Shown here: one piece after another, positions 51,101 to 59,674 of the stretch
Position numbering within the stretch: position 1 is the stretch's first letter
Layout of the letters: each line of letters begins with the position of its first letter
Origin: Otis tarda
Taxonomy: Eukaryota > Chordata > Aves > Otidiformes > Otididae
Assembly: GCA_026413225.1 (NCBI GenBank)
Contig: CM048552.1
Span: 56,497,001 to 56,561,000 of the forward strand
Length of the DNA stretch: 64,000 nucleotides
Direction of reading: 5' to 3'
Notes under the pieces: generated by a model
What the model saw: only the letters and a program-made list of their open reading frames with translations
The model's database searches: none
What the model was told of the DNA's origin: nothing
Made by a program: the position numbers and the translations under genes

Positions 51101-53307
51101 AATGGACCAAGATGCTTGCTTCACTTCACACAAGCTCCCAGAAGAGAACCACAGAGAAATAATTTTCTATTACAGCCTCCCATGGACCAGACTCACTAAT
51201 ATGCCCAAGACTCATCCAGCAGTCTGGAAGGTGGGACCTCCAGCAATCTCTGTTCTTAAGGCTACATTACCTCTGGTAGCTGGGACTGCAGGCTGGCCTT
51301 CTCTGCCAAGGCATCATCAATGGACTCCAGGAAACTTCTTTCTACTACATCAAAAGCCTAAAAAAGGCCATAAAGAGAAACTTGGAGGCTATCCATCTGT
51401 GCCACCCTAAAACTGGTTTATAGTGGTTGATCACTGTACATACATCAGACATTCAAGGACCACTCCATCACATTGAAACACAATTATTTTACCATAACTA
51501 GTTAACAGCTTGTAAAAACAATCTGCAATTACTCAAAACAGGAGACAAAACCATTAAAATTACATTCAAAGCAGTGTCAGAGACCTATCTGATTTTGTGT
51601 GTTGATTGTAATAACTTGTCTATCACTCAAGAAAGCGCACTCACAAATCCATCTCCCCACACATTAACTTCCCCCTTTCACTCATTGTCATCTCCTTCAC
51701 GGGCTGACTTGTTCCTGCACGTCCAGTGAAGACCAGCTGCAGCTTTCTGCAGAGCTCTGAGCACTGTGCTGACAGAGCCAGGGGGACAGATGGGTACGAG
51801 GTGGGAGTGAAACAAAGCACTACAGCTGCTCAGGATGAGTGCAATCGCAACCATTGGCAGATGTTTCCAACCCCCACAGAAACCAGATGCTGCTCCCCTG
51901 GTAGCAAAAGAGGAGGTGGGTAGTGTGAGAAGCAGGAGCTGTTCCCAGTCAAAGCTTCTTTACCTGCAGCAGAACTCGACGCACATCAGCATCACTGTGA
52001 TCTGCATGGAGCTGGCCCAGCAGCAGTTCTGCAGAGAGCCTCTGACCCACGAAGTTGGTGACTCGGTTGCCATCATAGCCGTTGAAGACACCATAGAGGT
52101 AGCAGTTGTTCTCACTCCTGTGAAAGAGGGCAAAAGCAAAGAGGTCACAAATGTCTGAAAGACACATATGTAACAAGTTCCTCCAGACACCTCCCGCACA
52201 CTTGGGCCCCACCCTCTTCTTCTAAGTCTTGTGTGACAAACTAAATACCACTTTTACCTGCCCTTGTGTCTGCAGGAATCTGTGTCCCAGGTACAACCCA
52301 CTTACCTGAATTTTAACCAGTTATCTTCCAAGGGGTGACCCTCTGTCCCCTTGCCATCAGCACTGTAGGAACGGTTTGGAGCTGAGCCCACCCCAGAGAG
52401 ATGGCAGGATGGTAAGTCATCTGTCCAGCTGGGCTGCTGTTCCTGGGAAACAGAATGAGGAAAGAGACCATATAAACCTCAAGCAGCCTAAAGTGGAGAT
52501 CCTGGTCCAGTAGAAGTTACAAGTCCATCCCCACCCTCTCCTCAACCCTTTTCCCTTTGCTAACTGGGTAGCACACCACCCCAGCCAGTAACTTCATATT
52601 CCCTGCTTGCAGAACTGGATCACTTACCACATCCTTTCCCTCTGCAGCTGAGCTCTGGCTGCACCTTCGGCTCTTGCTAACAAGAAACCAGAAGTGAAAT
52701 TTGCACCCAAGTTTTACACTCGATACAGCACAGCGCTAGCTTTTCCTCTGGTGAATCAGATGCTCCTGGCTGTAACAGGGAAGGCTCTGGCTCCCCACTG
52801 GAGTACGCTCACCCAGGACAAGGGGGTTGGGGGCCAGCAATTCAGAGAGGCACGCCGGGGCCACCATCTCCCTGGCGCACCCCACCTGTCCACACACACC
52901 CTGCCTGCAAACGCCAGCTGCCCCCTCACACAGCGGAGCGCCCCGAAGCCCACAGTGCAGGCACTGCCCCCCACCAGCCACCTGCCGCCCCCCCCCAGCC
53001 CCACAGCGCTGCAGACCCACAGGTCAGCCCGGGGTGGGGGGGGAGCAATGACCACGCAGGGCTTCACTCCCCAAGCTGGGACCCTCTGCCCTCAGGAGGT
53101 GTAGGGAGCAGGGGGGCAGCAACCCCACTGATGGGGGAGGCTCCCCGCCCTCGCCGAGCCTCCCCCTTCCCACACGGCACCGCGGGGGGCGGTCGGGGAG
53201 GAGGCCTGTGTGCCCCCCTCGCACCCATTTGGGGGGTTGCGTGTGCACGGAGCGGGGGGGAAGGTGCCACTCACACTCTGCAGCAAACTCCTCCTCTGCG
53301 CCGCCAT
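44963..53307 (-). CDS. TAB1: TGF-beta-activated kinase 1-binding protein 1 (TAB1), complete, 11 coding exons
   Basis: TAB1 is a cytoplasmic adaptor that binds and activates the kinase TAK1 (MAP3K7) in IL-1, TNF, TLR and TGF-beta signalling, and also drives p38-alpha autophosphorylation. I joined eleven exons with consistent phases: 53275-53307, 52306-52442, 51964-52117, 51271-51357, 50578-50716, 49981-50094, 47527-47638, 47274-47418, 46667-46889, 46217-46373 and 44963-45170. They give 502 residues against 504 in human. Residues from about 28 to 365 form the PP2C-like pseudophosphatase fold, with the GYDGN element near the start of exon 3. A Ser/Thr-rich linker that includes the p38-binding region follows. 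The C-terminus carries PYVDFAEF at 478-485, the TAK1-binding motif, whose F482 corresponds to human F484. All introns are GT-AG. The identification is certain; minor alternative exons cannot be excluded. Confidence 0.97.
46217..46373 (-). CDS. TAB1: TAB1 coding exon 10
   Basis: Encodes residues 383-433, with G382 and N434 split at its ends. It is Ser/Thr-rich (KSTSKTSVTLSLVMPSQ) and overlaps the p38-alpha-binding region mapped in human TAB1. The donor CAA|gtaaaa is weak, and reading through it gives K and then a stop at once. Confidence 0.95.
46667..46889 (-). CDS. TAB1: TAB1 coding exon 9
   Basis: Encodes residues 308-381, the end of the PP2C-like domain (AKQTSLDAVAQ, CPRHEDMTLLVRNF) and the start of the linker. 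Acceptor is gttcag, donor CAAG|gtatgt, phase 0 in and phase 1 out. Confidence 0.96.
47274..47418 (-). CDS. TAB1: TAB1 coding exon 8
   Basis: Encodes residues 260-307 after completing S259 (KSKPIIAEPEIHG, GVTGFLVLMSEGLYKALE) within the pseudophosphatase fold. Acceptor is ctttccag, donor CAG|gtgagc. Confidence 0.96.
47527..47638 (-). CDS. TAB1: TAB1 coding exon 7
   Basis: Encodes residues 223-258 (LDAGKIKQVG, GDYKVKYGYTDIELL), with G222 and S259 split. The donor CAG|gtcaga is weaker than most in this gene. Confidence 0.96.
49981..50094 (-). CDS. TAB1: TAB1 coding exon 6
   Basis: Encodes residues 185-221 (TNRALLCKSTVDGLQ, VDHTTENEDELFR) after completing G184. Acceptor is ccactgcag, donor TGG|gtgagt. 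Confidence 0.96.
50578..50716 (-). CDS. TAB1: TAB1 coding exon 5
   Basis: Encodes residues 138-183 (GVPHHQLPPQYQKIVERL, EISGGAMAIVAVVLNNKLY), a core strand region of the PP2C-like fold. Acceptor is gggttccag, donor TGG|gtgagt. Confidence 0.96.
51271..51357 (-). CDS. TAB1: TAB1 coding exon 4
   Basis: Encodes residues 109-137 (AFDVVERSFLESIDDALAEK), a helical segment. It is 87 bp, phase 0 at both ends, and is the only internal exon that could be skipped without a frameshift. Acceptor is ttttttag, donor GAG|gtaatg. Confidence 0.95.
51964..52117 (-). CDS. TAB1: TAB1 coding exon 3
   Basis: Encodes residues 58-108 after completing R57 (SENNCYLYGVFNGYDGNRV, RLSAELLLGQL). It contains the element equivalent to the metal-binding DGxxG region of active PP2C enzymes, here GYDGN. 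Acceptor is tttcacag, donor CAG|gtaaag. Confidence 0.96.
52306..52442 (-). CDS. TAB1: TAB1 coding exon 2
   Basis: Encodes residues 12-56 (EQQPSWTDDLPSCHLSGVG, SYSADGKGTEGH), the start of the PP2C-like domain, and two bases of R57. Acceptor is gtttcccag, donor CAG|gtaagt. Confidence 0.96.
53275..53307 (-). CDS. TAB1: TAB1 coding exon 1
   Basis: Encodes MAAQRRSLLQS, identical in length and near-identical in sequence to the mammalian start. Donor is AGT|gtgagt. The ATG lies in a TISU/YY1 element within the CpG island. The same frame stays open upstream to an ATG at 53892, but that extension is low-complexity. Confidence 0.95.
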
Positions 53308-53311
53308 CTTG
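53300..53311 (-). promoter_or_regulatory. TAB1: TISU / YY1 element over the TAB1 start codon
   Basis: CAAGATGGCGGC on the minus strand matches all twelve positions of the TISU consensus SAASATGGCGGC and includes the YY1 core AAGATGGCGGC. TISU elements direct both transcription initiation nearby and accurate scanning-free translation from very short 5' UTRs. The motif is seen directly; its use at this gene is inferred. Confidence 0.75.
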
Positions 53312-54203
53312 GAGCAGGAGCGTCCTCCTCCTCTCCCCCCGCCCGCCCTTCTCCTCCAGAGCAGACGAGTCTGCCAGACAGAGCGACCGCTCCCACCTTC
53401 CCCCTCCCTCCACCTACGGCGGCTACTGGCTCCACCCACCCGCCCGGGCATGGCCACGCCCCTACCCCCTCCCTCGCCCAATGGACGAGAGCGGCGCCGT
53501 GCACTCGAGCGCAGGCGCGCGGGGGCACCTCCCCCCATCAGGGTCCGCCCCCCGCGCGGCGGTCGGCCTTGCTCCGGCGCCATGATGGTTTTCTCCCCTG
53601 AGGTGGCGAGGGGTGCCGGCGTTGAGGGGCCTTGAAGAGGTACCCTGAGTAGTGCTGTGGAACCCCTTGGGGCTTCGGAAAACCTTGGAGAGGCGTGCAT
53701 CCCCCGACCCCTTCCCGCGTGCCCTGCCGCACAGCCCCTGTGCGTGGTCAGCTTGCCTCCCCGGGGAGAGAAATCGCACAGAACTGAAATATTTTTAAAT
53801 TCCCCTGTTGTTAGGCCTTCCTCTTCTCTACGGGGAATGGAGACATCTCCGTGTCTTACCTTGAGGCCCTTAAGAAGCACTTTTTTGGCCACCGCTCTAT
53901 GGGGAAAAGGGAAGGAGGGGCAGGGTTGTGAGGATCCTGTGAAATGGCGTCACCCTGGGTGACAGAGAGGCCTGAGGGAGCCTGGCATTTAAATGTTTTT
54001 CTTAGCACTGCGTCGTGTTGTGTGCAACCTGTAGGGAAGGCCAGGCCCAGGTGAGGCCAAGATGCCAGCTCTCAGCTGCACTGCTTCTCTGTAGACACCG
54101 CAAGAGGCACCCATTTGTCTCAGCTTGGAATCCATCTCGCGCCAAGGTGATCCACAGCCCTTTCCGGCTTTCTTCTGCAGGCTGTAACAGGGACATAGTG
54201 GGA

Positions 54204-54220
54204 CCATGCCCCCTGGTGTT
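54204..54220 (-). promoter_or_regulatory. Candidate CTCF binding site
   Basis: The minus strand reads AACACCAGGGGGCATGG. It contains the full CTCF core ACCAGGGGGCA, a close match to the CCACCAGGGGGCGC-type consensus. It lies about 900 bp upstream of the TAB1 start, between TAB1 and the SYNGR1 3' end. The motif match is clear; occupancy is unknown. Confidence 0.45.
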
Positions 54221-55658
54221 TAGAACAGCTGACAGGTGGTTCCCAATGCTCACTGCAGTTTGGAGCAGTCCCTGGTAGTTTCAAGTCAGGCCCAAAGGTA
54301 AAATCACTCGTGCCTGCCTGAGTGATACAGACAAAATCAGAGGTCACTGATTTTGCTTTTCTTCAAGATCCTTTCTAGGCTGTTTCAGGAGAGGCAGTTA
54401 CCATTGAATCGGCTCAGCTGGAGCAGGAGGGAAGACACAAGAATCATTCCCACCACTTTCCTAACGTTTAAGTAAGCGGAAGAGCCCTCTAGGTGTGTGA
54501 GGGCCATGCCTTGGAATGAGCGATGGCTGGCAGACCAGCTGCGGCAGCTGGGAGCTTGGGGAAGAGCACATTTCCCTGTGTGAACTGAGGCTGAAGGGGC
54601 TCCAAGATGAGACGTGCAGATTCAGTCATGTGTAGCAGTGCAATTGTGGTGAGGGTGTGAGTGTTAAGCAGTCTTTACTTCCAGCAGTGGCTTGATACTC
54701 TTAATGACATCTTTGTAGCAAATATATTAGATTCAGATGCACTTCAGTAATAATTGCCAGTTAATTTACCTCATTCTATGGAATGATTTTTTTTTTGCTG
54801 CAGGGGGTCCTGCTAGAGGATTCCAGCTCTCTTTGTTGTAAATCCTTTTTTTATTGTTTTGTCACATCTCTTTCTTCCAAATATACAAAGATTACAGATC
54901 CTTCTGCTTCACTCAAGGCTCACAAATAATCAGCCATTCAAGCAGTCTTAGCTACACAGGCAGAATTACTTTTTTAAAGGTTATATTGGCTGAAGATAGA
55001 AGAAAATGCTAAATTTAGAACCTCAGTCTACAACAAGTTTCCACATGTTTGGCTTTCTGTATAAGCTTGGTTTCACCAATGTCATTTGGAGTGTTCCTGT
55101 AGGTAAAGCTGTGAGTGGGTACAAGTAATTATAGGAATGGGTCTTGAGTCTGCATTAAAATCAAAAGTAGGATGGACAGATTTAGTACTAACAAAGATTT
55201 GTTCTCTTAACAGCATTAAGAAAAAGTCCTGGTGCTGCAGAAATCTGCAGAACTGCATTGTCCATGTCATTAAAAAGCAACAGGCAAGTTTATCAGCTCT
55301 AAAACATGATGTCACTTTTTCAGCATTGCAGCAGAAGCTTATGCGTATTTAATGACATTCAAGGTTGCAGTCACGCACCTCGATGAGCACAGACAGACCC
55401 AGTCCTTGCTCAGAGCGCCACTGAAATCAGCAAGGCTTCGAGTATACTCAGAGACTGCCAGTGTGTATCACATTGCAGGACTGGGAATTTAGGAGTCATT
55501 TCTGTCTTCTTATATCCGTAAGTGAGTCCTAACGAGACTTATGAGACTAATGAGAGCGAAGTCTTTGTGTGGGGGCGATAGGGCGGAATGTGATCTCCGT
55601 GAGAGAGGAAAACAACTTTCCGAAAGATATGAAATAGAAAATCTGCCACTTTTCCTTG

Positions 55659-55800
55659 TTTGTACAAGGCAGTTAAAGGTACAAGGTTTGTACTCTGGCA
55701 GTTAAAGGTACTTTGTTACATATGTTGTGTCTCTCAGACATTTGTGACCTCTTTGTACTCTGGCAGTTAAAGGTACAAGGTTTGTACTCTGGCAGTTAAA
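55659..55800 (+). repeat. Local repeat, four units of about 28-29 bp
   Basis: Units based on TTTGTACTCTGGCAGTTAAA plus GGTACAAGG start at 55659, 55687, 55752 and 55781. The first pair and the last pair are tandem, and an unrelated 40-bp stretch separates the pairs. The first unit has AAG in place of CTCTG. The pattern suggests tandem duplication followed by a segmental copy. Confidence 0.85.
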
Positions 55801-57430
55801 AATGTGCCCTGCTCCTGATTCAAATGTCTAGCTTTGGTTCATAGTCACTAATCATTGTCATTCTTGTGTATTTTTTCACTGCTGGATATTCCTGTGGTTC
55901 TGTCACTGAGTTTCTGCCCTAACCTTGAGTGAGGCAATTAACTGCTTGGCATGCAAAAAGTGAACAGCAAGGTTTACCAAACAAGGCTGCTTGCCTTGTG
56001 TTAAATGCGTATTTGTCCAGCATTTCACAGTCCTCCAATGAAAGTGTTACCAAAGCTGGTGTGCTGCTTCATGAGTATCTGCTCACAGAGACCAACAGCT
56101 TTGTGCAGCACTGGCAAGATGAAATACTGTACCAGCAAAGTTTTTGTTGGCTGTATTGATCAAGCTTATTTTAGCCTTTGTTTTGTTTATGCTTCTTACC
56201 TTCTGTCAATCCTCTCAGAAATTACCATGCGGAATTCTCAGGCAGCTAATATCTCCCCAGGAATGCAGGATATCGGTCACTGAACCTCATCATCCATGCA
56301 CCAATAAATGAATTATGTGATTCAGTGACTACCAGATCCACAGCTCCCTCTCTCACGTTAAACTCCCATATTTCTCATTCCTCCCTCTCTTTCTTTGTCT
56401 ATTTATTGTTTCTCATTGCTTCTCTGCCCCTAAAGGTAGGGATTATACGCACGGTATTTCTGGTGCCAAACTGTACTGCTGCCTTCCTGTTCTTACTAAT
56501 GCTTTCTCTGGAGCAAAGGAAGAAGCATGGTCACTGCTGGGCTGCTGGATAAAAGATGAACAACAGGATTGAACAAGGAGCCGTGGAGAGCAGGGAGCGT
56601 AGGGCAGCCCCAGCGCAGGGCAATTGTAGGCGCTGAGAAACCACGTACAATGGGAAGCAAACACAGGATCGCTGGCAGAAGCCATCACATCATTTAGTTT
56701 CTCTCTACTGGTCATGTGTGAGATATGTTTAGGGAGATTTTTTTTTCTGCCTTGTTTTGATGATAACAGAGGCTGGGGCTGGAAAGGAAAGTCATGATTT
56801 TTGGCAAGGCTTGCAGGAGGTGATATGGCAAAAAAGTGCAGTTCTGTTCTCTGACAGAACTGCACTTGCTCCACTCCTACGGCGGACCGTTACAGAAAGG
56901 AATGGTAGAGGGGGTGGCATTGCAAACCCTCACGCAACTGCACCCCGAGCTCTCCTCAGCTGCCTCTACCACCTCCAGCCTGACGCTTCCCACAGGCGCA
57001 GATGCCCTAATTCTCCTCGCTCCTCTGTGGACCGCTATTCCCAGGCAGGCTGGAAAGGCGAAGAAATGGAGATGGAGCAGTAGAGAGAACAAGCACTAAA
57101 GAAATAAGGAGAGCTGGAGACAGAGAGGAGACAGCAGCTTCCTTCTCCCAGCACCCTCCAGAAAGCTGGAGAGTCAACGTGCAGAGCTACTGCCAGCGGA
57201 AGGGGGAATGGCAGTGAGGGAGTGCTGATCTGCCCAAGACAGAGCCAAATATCACTGCAAAACAGAGTTTGTACAGAGCTTTAGGCCAGCTGGATTTTTG
57301 GGGGAGGGAAACAGAGTTGTTTCAGTTGTGCCAAAGCATATGATTTTTTTTTTTACTTCTATGAAACACTAAACAAACTGGGATTATGTGAACTTTTTTT
57401 TAAAAAAACCAACTTTATAATAGAGTTACC

Positions 57431-58237
57431 ATGCCAACCTCATGAAGTTCAGCCAGGCCAAGTGCAAGGTCCTGCACCTGGGTCGTGGCAATCCCAGGCA
57501 CAAATACAGGCTGGGCGGAGAATGGATTGAGAGCAGCCCTGAGGAGAAAGACTTGGGAGTGCTGGTAGACGAGAGGCTCAACATGAGCGGGCAATGCGCC
57601 CTTGTGGCCCAGAAGGCCAACCGCATCCTGGGCTGCATCAAGAGGAGCGTGGCCAGCAGGTCGAGAGAGGTGATTCTGCCCCTCTACTCTGCCCTGGTGA
57701 GACCCCACCTGGAGTACTGCGTCCAGTTCTGGAGTCCCCAACACAAGAAGGACATGGACCAGTTGGAAAGGGTCCAGAGGAGGGCCACAAAGATGATCAG
57801 AGGGCTGGAGCACCTCTCCTATGAGGACAGGCTGAGAGAGTTGGGGCTGTTCAGCCTGGAGAAGAGGAGGCTCCGGGGAGACCTGATAGCAGTCTTCCAA
57901 TACCTCAAGGGGGCCTACAGGAAAGATGGGGAGAGGCTGTTCAGTAGGCCTGTTGTGATAGGACAAGGGGTAATGGGTTTAAACTAGAAGGAGGTAGGTT
58001 TAGATTAGATATTAGAAAAAAATTTTTTACAATGAGAGTTGTAGAGCACTGGAACAGGTTGCCCAGAGAGGTGGTGGAGGCCCCATCCCTGGAAATGTTC
58101 AAGGCCAGGCTGGATGAGGCTCTGAGCAACCTGATCTAGTCAGGGATGTCCCTGCTTCTTGCAGGGGGGTTGGACTAGATGACCTTTGAAGGTCCCTTCC
58201 AACTCTAACCATTCTATGATTCTATGATTCTATGATT
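57431..58237 (+). mobile_element. CR1 non-LTR retrotransposon fragment, 5'-truncated (copy 4, best preserved)
   Basis: The plus strand encodes the C-terminal part of the CR1 second reading frame in one open stretch of about 180 codons from 57442 ([69 protein letters not shown]). A frame change follows near 57950-57985. After the 3' UTR, three octamer copies (ATTCTATG/GATTCTATG) end the element near 58237. It lacks the endonuclease and most of the reverse transcriptase, so it cannot move by itself. It is the least decayed copy in the window. Confidence 0.95.
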
Positions 58238-59379
58238 ATGTTTCTAGATGTCATGGCTGCAGGGAGAAGCTTCAAAACATGACTCATAAGAGCTTGAAAT
58301 ACCAGAAAGCAAAATTAAATACATTTCAAATTATTACAACTGGTAATATTGGAGTCGTCTTCATCGTAAATGCTTGGTTTTGGCAACGTCTTGTCTCACC
58401 AGTTTTTAACTCCACCTTATTGCCAACGCAGGCATTTGCCTTTCTGTGGGCATGGTATCTCCACACCACTTCCACCCCTAAAGCTGTGACTGTAGGAAGG
58501 GTCTTTGTCCAAAGAAAGATTACTCAAGAAACAGATGGGTCTGTCATCACTTTTGCATATAATCTGAGGTGAGGCTACAGTGTTTATGTGCTCAGTTTTG
58601 TCCCCAAGAAGGGAGACAGTTTGGAGGACTGGTTGTTCACCATCACGTGCGTCTGCTTACTGTCCTCAGACTGCACAAGGGCTGGGAAACGTGATATTCA
58701 GGTGACAGGCTAATTAAAAGGGGATGAGAAGGAAGCTTTCCCTAAGCATCAGGATGGGACGGGATTTTTAATTTTCTTTTTATTGCAAAGCCCGTTGAAA
58801 TGAGATCCTTTTTAATGGTGGGCTATTGATTACTGACACCCACTCTCAGCAGTGCCCTGAGAGCTCGTTTCCCAGTATTTGGTCATGTTTTGAAAACGTG
58901 CACCACGCCAGACACCTGAGCGATGGTCACACATAGAAGAATAGAGGTAAAGAGACATCGAAAGAATAAACAGTCCTGCTTCCCCAGGTGTGCAAAATGT
59001 TAATTTTCATACAGGTTTGTGTCCTATATTCCTGTATGTCCCCCACCCACACCTCCTATAGCCATATCCCTTTCACAATGAGAATCCCCTTCTAATATGG
59101 CACGTCAAGCCCCTTTTCATGTTTTCCTGCTGATCAGGTAAGAGACACTTGACACTGCGTGCGCTCTGAACCTTAGGCCAAGCAAAACAAGCAACCATTA
59201 GCTGAAATACGTATCTCAGTAAGGGCAGTTCTTCAGGTGTCTTTCCTCCATCCAAGCCACCGATTGTCACTAAACTTGCCGACCAGCCTTGCAGGAGCAC
59301 AGGAGCCTTGCTCTCTTAACAAACCCATCCCTCCCCAAAGAAGAAAATCCAGACCTTTTTTTTCATATAGTTTGGTTAT
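58238..59379. other. Intergenic region downstream of SYNGR1
   Basis: The stretch lies between CR1 copy 4 and the predicted SYNGR1 poly(A) site. I see no gene, repeat or strong motif in it. Confidence 0.55.
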
Positions 59380-59394
59380 TTTGAACGTCATAAC

Positions 59395-59400
59395 TTTATT
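59395..59400 (-). terminator. SYNGR1: SYNGR1 poly(A) signal AATAAA
   Basis: The minus strand reads GTCTCAATAAAGTTATG, with AATAAA at 59400-59395. Cleavage is expected about 15-20 bases on, near 59378. I found no earlier AATAAA or ATTAAA after the stop codon. Confidence 0.65.
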
Positions 59401-59598
59401 GAGACACCAGTAGTTACCACCTTCACTTTGTTAACCACAAATATATAGGACATTGTAAACACAGGTGCCGAGGTGGCGGGGTTCGCTGTAGTTGGATTTC
59501 GGAACGGACCGGGGCGAGGGGAGGAGGGGGTGAAGGGACACTCGGGCTTAGACAAGACCACTCAGGGGATCCTGTATGCGGCAGACCATCCATGAGTC

Positions 59599-59674
59599 AT
59601 CGTATATACGTATATATGTATAGCTTTATATTATACATCTTTTTAAATATATATATATAATATATATACTATAC
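59599..59674. repeat. SYNGR1: AT-alternating tract in the distal SYNGR1 3' UTR
   Basis: Mostly alternating A and T, with TATATA blocks and the small palindrome CGTATATACG at its left side. It lies about 200-280 bp before the poly(A) signal and could form hairpins in the RNA or vary in length. Confidence 0.75.

Larger units (their letters stand above)
52850..53620 (-). promoter_or_regulatory. TAB1: TAB1 CpG-island promoter
   Basis: The block is GC-rich and CpG-dense around coding exon 1. It contains GC boxes (for example ccccgcccgccc at about 53338-53349) and a CCAAT box at 53478-53482, about 170 bp upstream of the start codon. I see no TATA box. This fits a housekeeping-type promoter. Transcription on the plus strand from the same island is possible but unsupported. 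Confidence 0.75.
53621..57430. other. Intergenic region upstream of TAB1
   Basis: No supportable gene. The GC content falls quickly away from the TAB1 island. The region holds a CTCF-like motif at 54204 and a local repeat at 55659-55800. It is AT-rich from about 54650 to 56450. Open frames are short and featureless. Confidence 0.6.

Noticed and set aside
53131-53601. Plus-strand frames of 125-156 codons opposite TAB1 exon 1
   Set aside because: Pro/Ala/Arg-rich artefacts of CpG-island composition, antisense to a confirmed exon.
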